DNA of 64,000 nt, from positions 568,501 to 632,500 of the forward strand of contig SMSO01000004.1 in the NCBI GenBank assembly GCA_004764695.1, written 5' to 3'. Origin of the DNA: Schizochytrium sp. TIO01 (Eukaryota; Sar; Bigyra; Thraustochytrida; Thraustochytriidae). The translations under genes were made by a program, and so were the position numbers. Each line of letters begins with the position of its first letter. Position 1 is the first letter of the stretch. Of the stretch, positions 20,095 through 28,862 are shown one piece after another. The notes beneath the pieces are model-generated. The model ran no database searches and was not told the origin of the DNA. It worked only from the letters and a program-made list of their open reading frames with translations.

Positions 20095-22311
20095 ATGTCA
20101 TCCTGTGGTTGCAGCTGCAGTGGCCTTGCCGAAGTTGGCAAGGGCCCTATTCACGTCCGCGAGGTTGCTTACCCAAAGTACGATGAAGCAGAGGCCAAAG
20201 CTTACTGCGAGCGTTTCCCTGAGGCTCCTGAAGACCTTGCCATTCGTTGTTACACTAGCAACCTCATCGGTCGTGAGGCGTCCTTGGTACTCCATGGAGG
20301 TGGCAACACTAGTGTCAAGCTCCAGGGCAAGACCCGCGTTGGCGACGATGTCGACGTTCTCTGCGTGAAGGGAAGTGGATACAATCTTGATACGATTATC
20401 CCCAAGGGCTTTCCCCAGGTGGATCTTGCTCACCTTCGCAAGTTGCTCGATTTGGATTCCATGAGCGACCCTGAGATGGTTAACGAGTTCCGTACGCACA
20501 TGCTCGATGCCTCTTCTCCCAACCCTTCCGTCGAGACTCTTCTTCATGCTCTTCTCCCTGCCCGCTTTGTGGACCACAGTCACGCCGATGCCATCGTTGC
20601 TCTTGCAGACCACTCCATCGAAGAGGCTTACAAGCTCTTTGAGGAGGCTTTCGGTGGCGAGCTCAAGTTCGCCATCGTGCCCTATCACATCCCTGGATTT
20701 CCTCTCGCTGGTGCTGCTCGCAAGGTGCTTCAGGAGGCTGGAGATGACCTTGACTGTCTCATTCTGCTCAAGCACGGCCTCTTTACCTGGGGTGACGAGG
20801 CCAAACAGTCCTACGAGAAGCACATTAAGGCTGTCAGCCTCGCCGAGAAATATCTCGTTTCCCGCGAGCACACGCCTTTGACCCTTCACCCTCGTGTTGA
20901 GCCTTCGTCTTCCTTCTTCGACCGTGCCACCAGCATTCTGCGTGGTCTCTTCACGGAGTTCTCCGAGGACAAGGGCTCTTGGATCGTCGCTTACAACGAC
21001 TCTCCCGAGATGGCTGCCTTTGCACAGTCCGAGGAGTGCGAGAAGCTCTCCCAAATCGGCTGCATTACTCCGGATCATGTAATCCGTACTAAGCAACTCC
21101 CTCTTGTCATCCGCGGTCTCACTCAGGACAGGTTCTACACGGGTGAGGAGGACCCTGCTGGTGTCGCTGAAACCCCTAACGGCGACGCTGCTCTCCGCGA
21201 GTACCTTCGCGAGCAGATCCAGGGCTACATCGATCGCTACCACTCTTACTTTACCTCAAACAACGAGCGTGTCGGTGGCATCAAACGTGAGCTCGACCCG
21301 CTCCCTCGCGTACTTCTTGTGGAGCACTTTGGACTCTTCACCGTCGCTCGCGATGCGAAGTCCTGCTCCATTGCCGCGGACATCTACCAGCACACAGTGC
21401 CAACCCTCATCTCAAGCACGGAGTCTTGCGGCAAGTTTGAGCCTGTGGACACTGAGGAGATCTTCGATGTAGAGTACTGGTCCCTGGAGCAGGCCAAGCT
21501 CAAGCTTGGTGCCAAGGCAGGAGGCGCTCTCGAGGGCAAGGTCGCTCTTATCACTGGCGGCGGATCTGGTATTGGTCTGCAGACCGCTATCGAGTACGCC
21601 AAGGCTGGGGCATGCGTTTTCATCGTGGACCTTCTTGAGGAGCGTGTCCGTGAGGGTGTTGCTGCTGTCATCCAGGCCTGCAAGAACAAGTTTGTGGTCG
21701 CTGGCGCCATGGCAGATGTGAGCGACCCCGAGCAGGTGGAGGAAGCATTCCATCAGCTCTGCGTGGTCTTTGGCGGTGTCGATATTGTGGTCTCTAACGC
21801 CGGAGTTGTGGTGCAGGCTGCCCCGGGCATTGCCAGTGTGGACCACGCGTCTCTTCGCAAGTCCATGGATATTAACTTCTACGGCCACCAGTGGGTTTCG
21901 AGTGCCGGTGTCCGCCGCATGGTCGCTCAGGGTCTTGGTGGCGCTCTCCTTTACAACATTTCGAAGGCTCCGCTTAACCCTGGCCCTAAGCTTGGCCCTT
22001 ACTGCGTTGCCAAGGCAGCAGCTCTCGGTCTCATGCGCCAGTACTGTGTTGAGTACGGTGAGCGAGGCATTCGCGCTAATGCTGTCAACGCTGATCGCGT
22101 GCGTACTAACTTGTTTGATCTTTCTCTTGTCGAGAAGCGTGCTCAAGCTCGTGGCCTTACCGCTGACCAGTACTTTAAATCCAACTTGCTTCAACGTGAG
22201 GTCACTGCTGACGATGTTGCCGCTGCCTTCCTCTCGCTCGCCGTTGCACAGAGCACTACAGGATCGATCTTCACTGTAGATGGTGGCAACATCGCCGCTG
22301 CTCCTCGTTAA
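20095..22311 (+). CDS. Bifunctional rhamnulose-1-phosphate aldolase / short-chain dehydrogenase
   Basis: This is a 738-residue intronless protein. The N-terminal class II aldolase/adducin domain (about 40-450) carries the Zn-binding pair H161-x-H163 in DHSHADAIV and the later HGLFTWGD. The C-terminal short-chain dehydrogenase domain (about 475-735) has TGGGSGIG (487-494) for NAD(P) binding, SNAG (567-570), catalytic S623, and Y636-x3-K640. This order matches the bacterial fused enzyme that splits rhamnulose-1-phosphate to dihydroxyacetone phosphate and lactaldehyde and then oxidises the aldehyde; a related deoxy-sugar phosphate is possible. Codons are strongly biased to C/G at third positions, unlike the helicases, KIN17 or PLAA. 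This suggests high expression and also creates long meaningless antisense frames. No targeting peptide is obvious; the first 20 residues are Cys/Ser/Gly-rich. Bacterial ancestry is plausible for the family, but the gene shows no local sign of recent transfer. Confidence 0.93.
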   Translation: MSSCGCSCSGLAEVGKGPIHVREVAYPKYDEAEAKAYCERFPEAPEDLAIRCYTSNLIGREASLVLHGGGNTSVKLQGKTRVGDDVDVLCVKGSGYNLDTIIPKGFPQVDLAHLRKLLDLDSMSDPEMVNEFRTHMLDASSPNPSVETLLHALLPARFVDHSHADAIVALADHSIEEAYKLFEEAFGGELKFAIVPYHIPGFPLAGAARKVLQEAGDDLDCLILLKHGLFTWGDEAKQSYEKHIKAVSLAEKYLVSREHTPLTLHPRVEPSSSFFDRATSILRGLFTEFSEDKGSWIVAYNDSPEMAAFAQSEECEKLSQIGCITPDHVIRTKQLPLVIRGLTQDRFYTGEEDPAGVAETPNGDAALREYLREQIQGYIDRYHSYFTSNNERVGGIKRELDPLPRVLLVEHFGLFTVARDAKSCSIAADIYQHTVPTLISSTESCGKFEPVDTEEIFDVEYWSLEQAKLKLGAKAGGALEGKVALITGGGSGIGLQTAIEYAKAGACVFIVDLLEERVREGVAAVIQACKNKFVVAGAMADVSDPEQVEEAFHQLCVVFGGVDIVVSNAGVVVQAAPGIASVDHASLRKSMDINFYGHQWVSSAGVRRMVAQGLGGALLYNISKAPLNPGPKLGPYCVAKAAALGLMRQYCVEYGERGIRANAVNADRVRTNLFDLSLVEKRAQARGLTADQYFKSNLLQREVTADDVAAAFLSLAVAQSTTGSIFTVDGGNIAAAPR

Positions 22312-23381
22312 ATGAGTGAGAGCAAAACATAGTAGGTCTACTTTCTTCGTTCAACCTCTTGCAAGTCTCACCAGTGTCTTTCATATTGTAGGCCAATTCC
22401 AATCGCATGCCAATTTCCATATATTACATGCAGGCTGTGTGTGGAGACTGGTAGTCTTAATTGTGAAGTTCTTCAAACTACATGCCTATTCAAACCCGCG
22501 TAGAGCAGGATTTTTGCGGGACTAGAATTTATTCATATAAAAAATTATAAAGAGAATGGAAATATCAAAACCAACTAATGAATGCACTCGTAGCTTCCGG
22601 GCATGTGGTTCTGATTTTTCTTCGGAGCTTGAACATTGTTTCTTGCTAGTAGGAAGAAACCGATTTTCCTGGGATCTGTCTTGCCGTACAAGGATTAGAT
22701 AGCAAACAAAGCCAACTACCAGCAAATAAGCTCGGTGTTTAAGGGGGGGGGGCTACATAGAAAAACACAAACATGGTTTTACAACAAATTTATGCATTGT
22801 TGTATAACAATTATAAACAGAGTCTTATCAAGAATAATGTATCTTCCTAATCAGTTTTATAAGCTTCTTCACGATTCATGGTTCTTCAGAAGGTAGTGCC
22901 TAATGTTGCAAGTTCTAAATCTCATGTTCGACCTAGGCCCCTCTATATACCAAGCTCATGCAAAGTAGAAAGCAGTTAGGTTTTTGTACTCGGGCTCAAC
23001 TGTGAATGCATTTTCCACCAGTCAAAGGGTCATCAGGGGGTTTACAGCTGTAAAGGTCTGGGATAACAGACCTCGAATATTAAAAAAATAAAATGTTAAT
23101 ATGGGAGAGAAGCAGGGTAGAAGTAAGTATCAAGGGCCTAGTAATAACTACTATTAGGATAGCAGAAGAAGACGAAAGAAGAAGGAAAGAAGAATTGAAA
23201 ACTTGCAACAGTACCTAGCTAGCTAGGTATCTAAGATAGTAGGTAGTAGGTAAGTAAGTAGCTAGCTAGTGTCTAAAAATTCGAAAAAGGAAGGATCGAT
23301 GAATCGATTGCTTCATCGTGAAGAGGCGCAGAAACCAAACGCAGAGCGAGAGAGTTGAGGAAGAGTAGCTTAAATTCAACC
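22312..23381. other. Intergenic region with PLAA promoter
   Basis: No gene seen. A G9 run lies at about 22,743. The last 170 bases hold a dense cluster of CTAGCTAG/TAGGTA elements (about 23,212-23,270) before the PLAA start codon. Confidence 0.6.
23225..23243 (+). promoter_or_regulatory. Candidate PLAA promoter element AGGTATCTAAGATA
   Basis: AGGTATCTAAGATA (23225-23238) starts 157 bases before the ATG, inside a cluster of TAGCTAGCTAG and GTAGGTAGTAGG motifs. The identical 14-mer stands 154 bases before the ATG at 12015. The function is inferred from position only. Confidence 0.45.
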
Positions 23382-25745
23382 ATGTTCGAGTTGGTCTGCG
23401 AGTTATTTGGGCACCAAGGTGATATCCGAGGACTTGCTGCACTCCCAGAGGGGAAGTTTGTCTCAGGAAGTCGTGATCGAATTGCCAAGATATGGAGAGC
23501 GGTACGAGACGGACGGGGCTATGAAGAGCTTGCAGCGCTTCTCGAGCATCAGCACTGGGTGAGTGTAGTCACTCGACTCCCTGGCGATCTTGGGTTCGTG
23601 ACAGGATGTCAGGATAATAAGATAAGGTGGTATGGTCTTGACGGAAGCATTAAGGGCACTCTTACCGGTCACCACGGGCCAGTATCTTCTCTTGCATGGG
23701 ATGCTTCAAAAGAGGTCTTGGTCAGTGGAAGCTGGGATGAAACTGCTAGGATCTGGAATCTGGGTAGTGGCGAATGTCTGAATGTACTTTCTGGTCATGA
23801 AAACGGAGTTTGTGTACTGCCATTACCAAACGGTGTCATTGTCACTGGATCATCTGGTGTACAAAATAACAACCGCGTAGAAGGTTTCCAGTTGCGTTTG
23901 TGGCGGGATGGTAAAGAATTTGCATCACTTAAGGAACATCAAGGGGCAATTCGCAGTCTGTGCTTAGCCGCAGAGGATGGTTCAACTTTTGCTAGTACAT
24001 CGAATGATGGAACAGTTCGCGTATGGTCTGCTGAATCTGGAACCTTGCTAGCCACGATGAGCAACCCTATGGGCCCCGAAGGCTCCCCATCATTCAACTT
24101 TTGTGTGGCTCCTTTGAACAACTATTCTCGTTTAGTTGTAGCATGCGATGACTGCTGCGTGCGTGTATGGAATGCAGAGACGGGCGAACAAGAAGAGGAA
24201 ATCGCGCACCCATGTACTGTCTGGTGCGTAACTCAGCTCGATAACGGCGACCTTGTTACAGGTGGTTCAGATGGCGTTGTGCGCGTATTCTCTACATCTT
24301 CTGAGCGCCATGCACCTGGTGAAGTTCGGGAGGGTTACCTCAACGAAGCCTTACGGACTCGAGAGGCTATCGCCAACAAGGCATCTAATGGAGGACAAAA
24401 GATCGACCCGAACAAGCTGGCCAAGATATACGAGGCACAACCTGGAAGTAGCGATAATGAGGTGAAGATGTTCAATAAAGACGGTCAAGCCTGGGTTTAC
24501 TCTTGGTCAGCATCGTCTCAGACCTGGATTGAGGTTGGGGAAGTTATGGGAGACGCTGGTGGAGGCAAAGAGACGATTGATGGGGTGGAGTACGACCGTG
24601 TTATTCCCGTTGAAATCGAAGATCCAGCTTCTGGCGGACTTCGCAAGCTCAAGCTTGGCTTCAATAATGAGGACTCACCTTATGTTGTGGCCCAGCAGTT
24701 TGTTGCCAAATATGAGCTTTCAGAGGGCCATGTTCAAGAGATTGCTGATTTTGTCCAGAGCGTGCGTAGCCAGTCAGCCAAGACGCCTACAATTGACATG
24801 TCCGGCGGAGGTGCTGGGGCTAGTGCTCACGGAGGAGGAGGCCCATCTGGAATGGACATCGATGAGCCATCGCATTTGGCTCCAGCGCGCGACTTCCCTT
24901 TGCAGTACTCTATGGGCATGGCATTTGACTCAGGTGATCTGGACAAGATTATGAAGAAGCTTGAAGAGGTAAATAGCAACAGCTCGAGTCCAATGAGTGA
25001 CAAGGAGCTGTCTGCTGTTCACGAAGTTTGTGCGACGTTAAAGCAGACCTCAAGATACCACGCTACTACTGTAAATGCTAGCGGAGTGCGCGCAATTGTG
25101 CGCCTTTTCGATGAGTGGGATCTCAAGGAAGGTTTCGCTGTGTTGGACCTGTTGAGGCTTTTGCTAACACATCCTGATGGAAGTGTCAAGGTTGCATCAC
25201 TGAAGCGTACGGTGGATATAATGAAGCGTGCGCTACAAGTGGCGAGCCCAAGTGGATCAGAAAGCGCTGCACTTGCACCAGCACTGCTCGGGGCACGTTT
25301 GGTCGCAAATTTATTTCGTCATTCACCCACTGCTGACGCTGCTGCTCAGGCGTTAGTAGAAAGCGATTCTGCTGTGACTGTTGCGGAACCACTGCAATCA
25401 CTCACGGAGTACCCGAACAAGAATGTGCGCAACGCAGTCGCTACATGCCTTTTGAACTGCTCCAACAAGCTTGCTCATATGCCTAGCGTGCAAGCAAACA
25501 CAAGCACTCGGAAGGGCCTTTTATTGGCTGCTATTCAATCTGTTGAGGCATGCGCTCAGGAGGGGGCCCAAGAAAAGGAAAGTATACGGCGTGCATTGCT
25601 AGCCGTCGGTTGCCTTTTGGTGTTGAAGCCTGTTGTAAGCATCGAGCATGATAGGGTGACTGATGCATTAGCACCAGTGGAACCCCTTGGGTTCGCAGAA
25701 TTGTCTTCGCAAATTAAGGAGGTGCTTCGAAAGGAGCACAAGTAA
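23382..25745 (+). CDS. PLAA: PLAA / Doa1 (Ufd3) homologue, ubiquitin-binding p97 cofactor
   Basis: I start the gene at the ATG at 23382 (MFELVCELFGHQ), which begins the first WD40 blade; the in-frame codons upstream are leader. It encodes 787 residues. Residues 1-310 form a seven-blade WD40 propeller (LFGHQGDIRGLAAL, LTGHHGPVSSLAWD, SGSWDETARIWNL, TASTSNDGTVRVW-like repeats). Residues about 355-460 form the PFU ubiquitin-binding domain (VKMFNKDGQAWVYSW to VQEIADFVQS). A Gly-rich linker follows (GGGAGASAHGGGGPSG). Residues about 500-787 form the armadillo-like PUL domain that binds Cdc48/p97. Order and length match human PLAA (795) and yeast Doa1 (715). The family directs ubiquitinated cargo to p97, keeps ubiquitin levels up and works in endosomal sorting and mitochondrial quality control. 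No intron is needed. The historical name phospholipase A2-activating protein does not describe its main role. Confidence 0.96.
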   Translation: MFELVCELFGHQGDIRGLAALPEGKFVSGSRDRIAKIWRAVRDGRGYEELAALLEHQHWVSVVTRLPGDLGFVTGCQDNKIRWYGLDGSIKGTLTGHHGPVSSLAWDASKEVLVSGSWDETARIWNLGSGECLNVLSGHENGVCVLPLPNGVIVTGSSGVQNNNRVEGFQLRLWRDGKEFASLKEHQGAIRSLCLAAEDGSTFASTSNDGTVRVWSAESGTLLATMSNPMGPEGSPSFNFCVAPLNNYSRLVVACDDCCVRVWNAETGEQEEEIAHPCTVWCVTQLDNGDLVTGGSDGVVRVFSTSSERHAPGEVREGYLNEALRTREAIANKASNGGQKIDPNKLAKIYEAQPGSSDNEVKMFNKDGQAWVYSWSASSQTWIEVGEVMGDAGGGKETIDGVEYDRVIPVEIEDPASGGLRKLKLGFNNEDSPYVVAQQFVAKYELSEGHVQEIADFVQSVRSQSAKTPTIDMSGGGAGASAHGGGGPSGMDIDEPSHLAPARDFPLQYSMGMAFDSGDLDKIMKKLEEVNSNSSSPMSDKELSAVHEVCATLKQTSRYHATTVNASGVRAIVRLFDEWDLKEGFAVLDLLRLLLTHPDGSVKVASLKRTVDIMKRALQVASPSGSESAALAPALLGARLVANLFRHSPTADAAAQALVESDSAVTVAEPLQSLTEYPNKNVRNAVATCLLNCSNKLAHMPSVQANTSTRKGLLLAAIQSVEACAQEGAQEKESIRRALLAVGCLLVLKPVVSIEHDRVTDALAPVEPLGFAELSSQIKEVLRKEHK

Positions 25746-26978
25746 GGTAAAAAATCTGTGGTAGTAGTGAACGTTCTCAAATCTTCTTTTTCTCAATATT
25801 CATTTTAAAGTTTGGTTGAACCTTGTAAAGATTGATTTTCTAATCGGACTTCCATTTCCTTTTCCCAATTCTTGTGTGTGTTTGTTAGAGCACCTGAGTA
25901 TATATTGATTGCCAAACCCTGGGGAAATCCGTGCCTTACTTGGAAGTTTCAAATTCACACGTTAAGCGTGAAGGCCAAATGCGTATGAAGACCAACGGGT
26001 GTGTCCTCTGTGTACCAACAAGTTTCAAATATTACTTGGAGTTAGGACCAAGGTTTATCGGAGGTTGGGAGAAGCAGAAATTCAAAAGGGATAAGGAATA
26101 AACGAGAGATCGAGTGCGATTAATCGCTATTTGTTGCTACTACATTCGGGGGAGGAACTATGCACGAATTTCTCTTTATCTTTTGCATTCATCGATCATT
26201 CCTATTCAGGTGTGAAGGGGCTTTGTACGCGTCGACATTCTCAAGTTGGGACATCAAAAACATATGTATGTATCTGCAACACTATCCACTATCAATTTTA
26301 TTTTTAAATTTGCTAGTTCATGAATGGGTTTTTCATCTACTACTATACTTATACAGGAGCTCGACAAGCCCTGGAACGCCAACCGGGAAGACTGAGGTGC
26401 TTCACAATCGCGCTCTGGGTGTGTGAGTAGGCTATCGTTGAGTTTGCATCCTTGTAGTGCAAGCGAATGCACTTCAAGAATACAAATGTGGAGAAGTTCC
26501 AATTGTCAGCATTTCGCGTGCATGCTTACGACAACAGGCGCCATCCTACCACGTTTGTGTCTTGGGAATGTTTTTAAATTTTGGAGTTGCTTTGATGTTG
26601 ACGGGTATGGAAGTGGGCTGGGGAGGTCTGACGTACACTGAGGAATTGCTTTACTTACGCCCGCACGGTCCAATTGTGGGTGCGCACGCTGAAAGGTTAG
26701 ACTTGTAGAACCTAGACCAAAGGGAGACCTTTGCTTTTACTATCTTTCGCGTTTTCTGACTCCCAATCTTTGTGTGACATTTAACCTTTTTCCCCTCACT
26801 TTTGCGCGGCCGCGATGTTTGATTTTTTTCTTTCTTTCTTTCTTTTTTTTTTCAATCCTTTTCCTACTATTTTGTTTGCTTTACTTTCACCTCACTAAGC
26901 CGTTCCTTCTGCCGATCGGGAAAGAGAGGACGATTCTGCGTGGGAAGAAATAACGCTCTGAGCAAAACGAAAACAGGA
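25746..26978. other. Convergent intergenic region between PLAA and arginase
   Basis: PLAA (+) and arginase (-) converge here. Most of it looks non-coding, but 26,355-26,708 is richer in G+C than typical spacer in this window and may contain small exons on the + strand. A T/C-rich run (TTTCTTTCTTTC) lies at about 26,825-26,852. Confidence 0.5.
26442..26708 (+). CDS. Possible 3' exon of a small membrane protein (uncertain)
   Basis: This is an open frame with no good ATG, ending at TAG. It reads QEYKCGEVPIVSISRACLRQ, then a hydrophobic stretch (VCVLGMFLNFGVALMLTG) that could be one membrane helix, then a polar tail. The composition is more coding-like than the surroundings. A T-rich tract ending in TTGTAG (about 26,457) could be a splice acceptor. 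A GTGAGT donor at 26423 would give an intron of only 35 bases, joining upstream sequence that reads FTIALWV. I recognise no family and no convincing first exon, so this may be chance. Confidence 0.2.
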   Translation, partial: VCILVVQANALQEYKCGEVPIVSISRACLRQQAPSYHVCVLGMFLNFGVALMLTGMEVGWGGLTYTEELLYLRPHGPIVGAHAERLDL

Positions 26979-28241
26979 TTAGATGATGCGAGAGCCCATA
27001 GCAGAGGAAATAAGGGCCATACCAAGAGCGGCAGTCATCTCAGACTCGGGGCCCGGGGCAAGCTTGGGGTTGACCTCAACAAGGTCCATAGAGCCAAGCA
27101 TGCCGGTGTTGGAGACTGCCTCGGCGACGTAGTGGGCCTCGCGAAAGTTAAGACCACCACGCACGAGGGTGCCGGTGGAAGGAGCGATCTCGGGATCGAC
27201 AGCATCGATATCGTAGCTCAAGTGAAGCGGGCGGAGCTCACCGTTGGGCTTGCGCAGAGAGTCGATGGCCATTTCCATGACGTGGCCGATGCCGTAGCGG
27301 TCGACGTGGTGCATAGAGAAGGCAGTGATGTTCTTCTCACGGATGACCTTGCGCTCCTCCGAGTCAAGGTCGCGGAGACCAACGAAGACGATTTGCTCAG
27401 GGCTGAGCTTGGGCACGTCCTTGAACCACTCAAAGCCGGGGAGCAGAGTGGGGTCCATGAGTCCGAGCAGGAGTCCGAGAGGCATGCCATGCATGTTACC
27501 GCTGGGGCTGGACTCAGGAGTGTTGAGGTCTCCGTGGGCGTCGACCCAGATGATACCGGTGTCGGGGCGGGCACGAAGAATGGCCGACACGGAGCCTGCA
27601 GAGATGGAGTGGTCACCGCCGAGGATGAGTGCAAACTCCTTCTGCGAGGCCGCCTCAAAGACCTTGTCGTGGATTTTCTTGAGGCCCTTTCCTACAGTGT
27701 AGCAGTTCTTGGCGAGACCCTTGACCTTCTTGGGGTCGACGGCAGGGTCGTTGCGCGAGGGCTCGTCGAACTCGAGGTCTCCCTTGTCATCAATGCGCCA
27801 CTCCAGACTGAGAAGGTTGTCTTCGAGGCCACAGGATCTCAGGATCTGAGATCCCTGATCAGTGCCTGCGCGGGGCTGACCCCAGGACATGGGGGCGCCA
27901 ATGATGCTGGCGGTCTTGGGCACACGGAGGAAGGAGGGAATTTCAACTTCGTCACCAAGGTGGTCATAGCTTCCGTGAACGACAGCGCCACCAAGGCCCT
28001 CCTGCTCAGTGATGAAGCCCTTGCGAGCGGCCTCAGTGGAGCGCCACCTCCACATGGTGGGCTGCTTTGAGGCGAGCTTGATATCAGCGGCGGTGGGGGC
28101 CTTGTGGAGCATGGTTCTGTCGGGCACGGTTCCCGAGGCACGCCACCTTCGGCGGGCAGGAGCTGCGGCGCCGACGGCATTCTCAGTCTTGGTACGCACA
28201 CGGGCGGGAGTCAATGCACGAGCACTGCGAGCGAACTGCAT
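26979..28241 (-). CDS. Arginase, probably mitochondrial
   Basis: This is a 420-residue intronless protein of the ureohydrolase fold. The Mn-binding motifs are all present: GGDHS (H211), DAHGD (D234, H236, D238) and DIDAVDP (D344, D346). SGNMHG (247-252) is the substrate-loop signature of arginases rather than agmatinases, and IIGAPMSWGQPRAG (113-126) matches the arginase N-terminal strand. Arginase hydrolyses arginine to ornithine and urea. The first 37 residues are rich in Arg/Ala and lack acidic residues apart from one Glu (MQFARSARALTPARVRTKTE), a typical mitochondrial presequence. The protein is longer than animal arginase (about 320) because of this leader and about 60 further N-terminal residues. 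Third codon positions are almost all G or C, as in the aldolase/dehydrogenase gene, which suggests strong expression. The mRNA leader would contain a CAG tract from the GCT array at 28374-28400. Confidence 0.95.
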   Translation of the reverse strand: MQFARSARALTPARVRTKTENAVGAAAPARRRWRASGTVPDRTMLHKAPTAADIKLASKQPTMWRWRSTEAARKGFITEQEGLGGAVVHGSYDHLGDEVEIPSFLRVPKTASIIGAPMSWGQPRAGTDQGSQILRSCGLEDNLLSLEWRIDDKGDLEFDEPSRNDPAVDPKKVKGLAKNCYTVGKGLKKIHDKVFEAASQKEFALILGGDHSISAGSVSAILRARPDTGIIWVDAHGDLNTPESSPSGNMHGMPLGLLLGLMDPTLLPGFEWFKDVPKLSPEQIVFVGLRDLDSEERKVIREKNITAFSMHHVDRYGIGHVMEMAIDSLRKPNGELRPLHLSYDIDAVDPEIAPSTGTLVRGGLNFREAHYVAEAVSNTGMLGSMDLVEVNPKLAPGPESEMTAALGMALISSAMGSRII

Positions 28242-28373
28242 GGTCTTGTGTCTGTCTTGTGTGAGAGAAGAGCGAAGGATGGAAGAGACGAAGACGGAGA
28301 GGAGTCTAAGTCTAAACTACAAAAAGAGCAAAAAGCCAAGCCTAGTCTTGAGATAAAGGTTGTGGGTTTGCTT

Positions 28374-28400
28374 GCTGCTGCTGCTGCTGCTGCTGCTGCT
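28374..28400. repeat. (GCT)9 trinucleotide repeat upstream of arginase
   Basis: This is a perfect 27-base array 133 bases before the arginase ATG. In the arginase sense it reads as CAG/AGC repeats and probably lies in the 5' leader or promoter. Confidence 0.9.
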
Positions 28401-28767
28401 TGCTGGTTAACTAGTTTGTTAGACTGCTTGAGTGCGCGAAGGCGCGGGGGTCGAGTGTCTTGAGTTGCGGGTTTGCTCGAGATGGGTTGGCGGCACTCGG
28501 TCCGGGTGAGGTGTTGTTTCTTCTACTGTCGAAGTTGTTATTAATTTAAACACTCCTACTAGTGAGTAAGTGAGTGAGTGAGTGCGTTAGTTAGTTGGTC
28601 TGTCTGTTTATGCATTTGTTTTTAAATGAGGTCTTCTTTTTGCTTGAAGAGAGGAACTTTCATTTATAAACAAAAAAATGTTCATCAATAAGAACTACAT
28701 AGGCGCTGTTCTCCTGCTCACTAACCGTCTGACTCTTTCCTCCCTCCCTCTCTCTGTCTCTCTCTCT

Positions 28768-28862
28768 GTGTCTCTGTGTCTCTGTGTCTCTGTGTCTCTG
28801 TGTCTCTGTGTCTCTGTGTCTCTGTGTCTCTGTGTCTCTGTGTCTCTGTCTCTCTGTCTCTC
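28768..28862. repeat. TGTGTCTC octamer array
   Basis: About ten near-perfect copies of the 8-base unit TGTGTCTC lie within a longer T/C-rich tract (28,738-28,864). On the opposite strand it creates a spurious RDTETQRH repeat peptide. Confidence 0.9.

Noticed and set aside
20098-22194. Long antisense open frames (381 and 260 codons) opposite the aldolase/dehydrogenase
   Set aside because: They arise from the C/G-rich third codon positions of the sense gene; they lack family motifs, and the sense strand has complete catalytic motifs.
26940-28070. 376-codon frame antisense to arginase
   Set aside because: Same cause: it mirrors a G/C-biased gene whose metal-binding motifs are all on the - strand.
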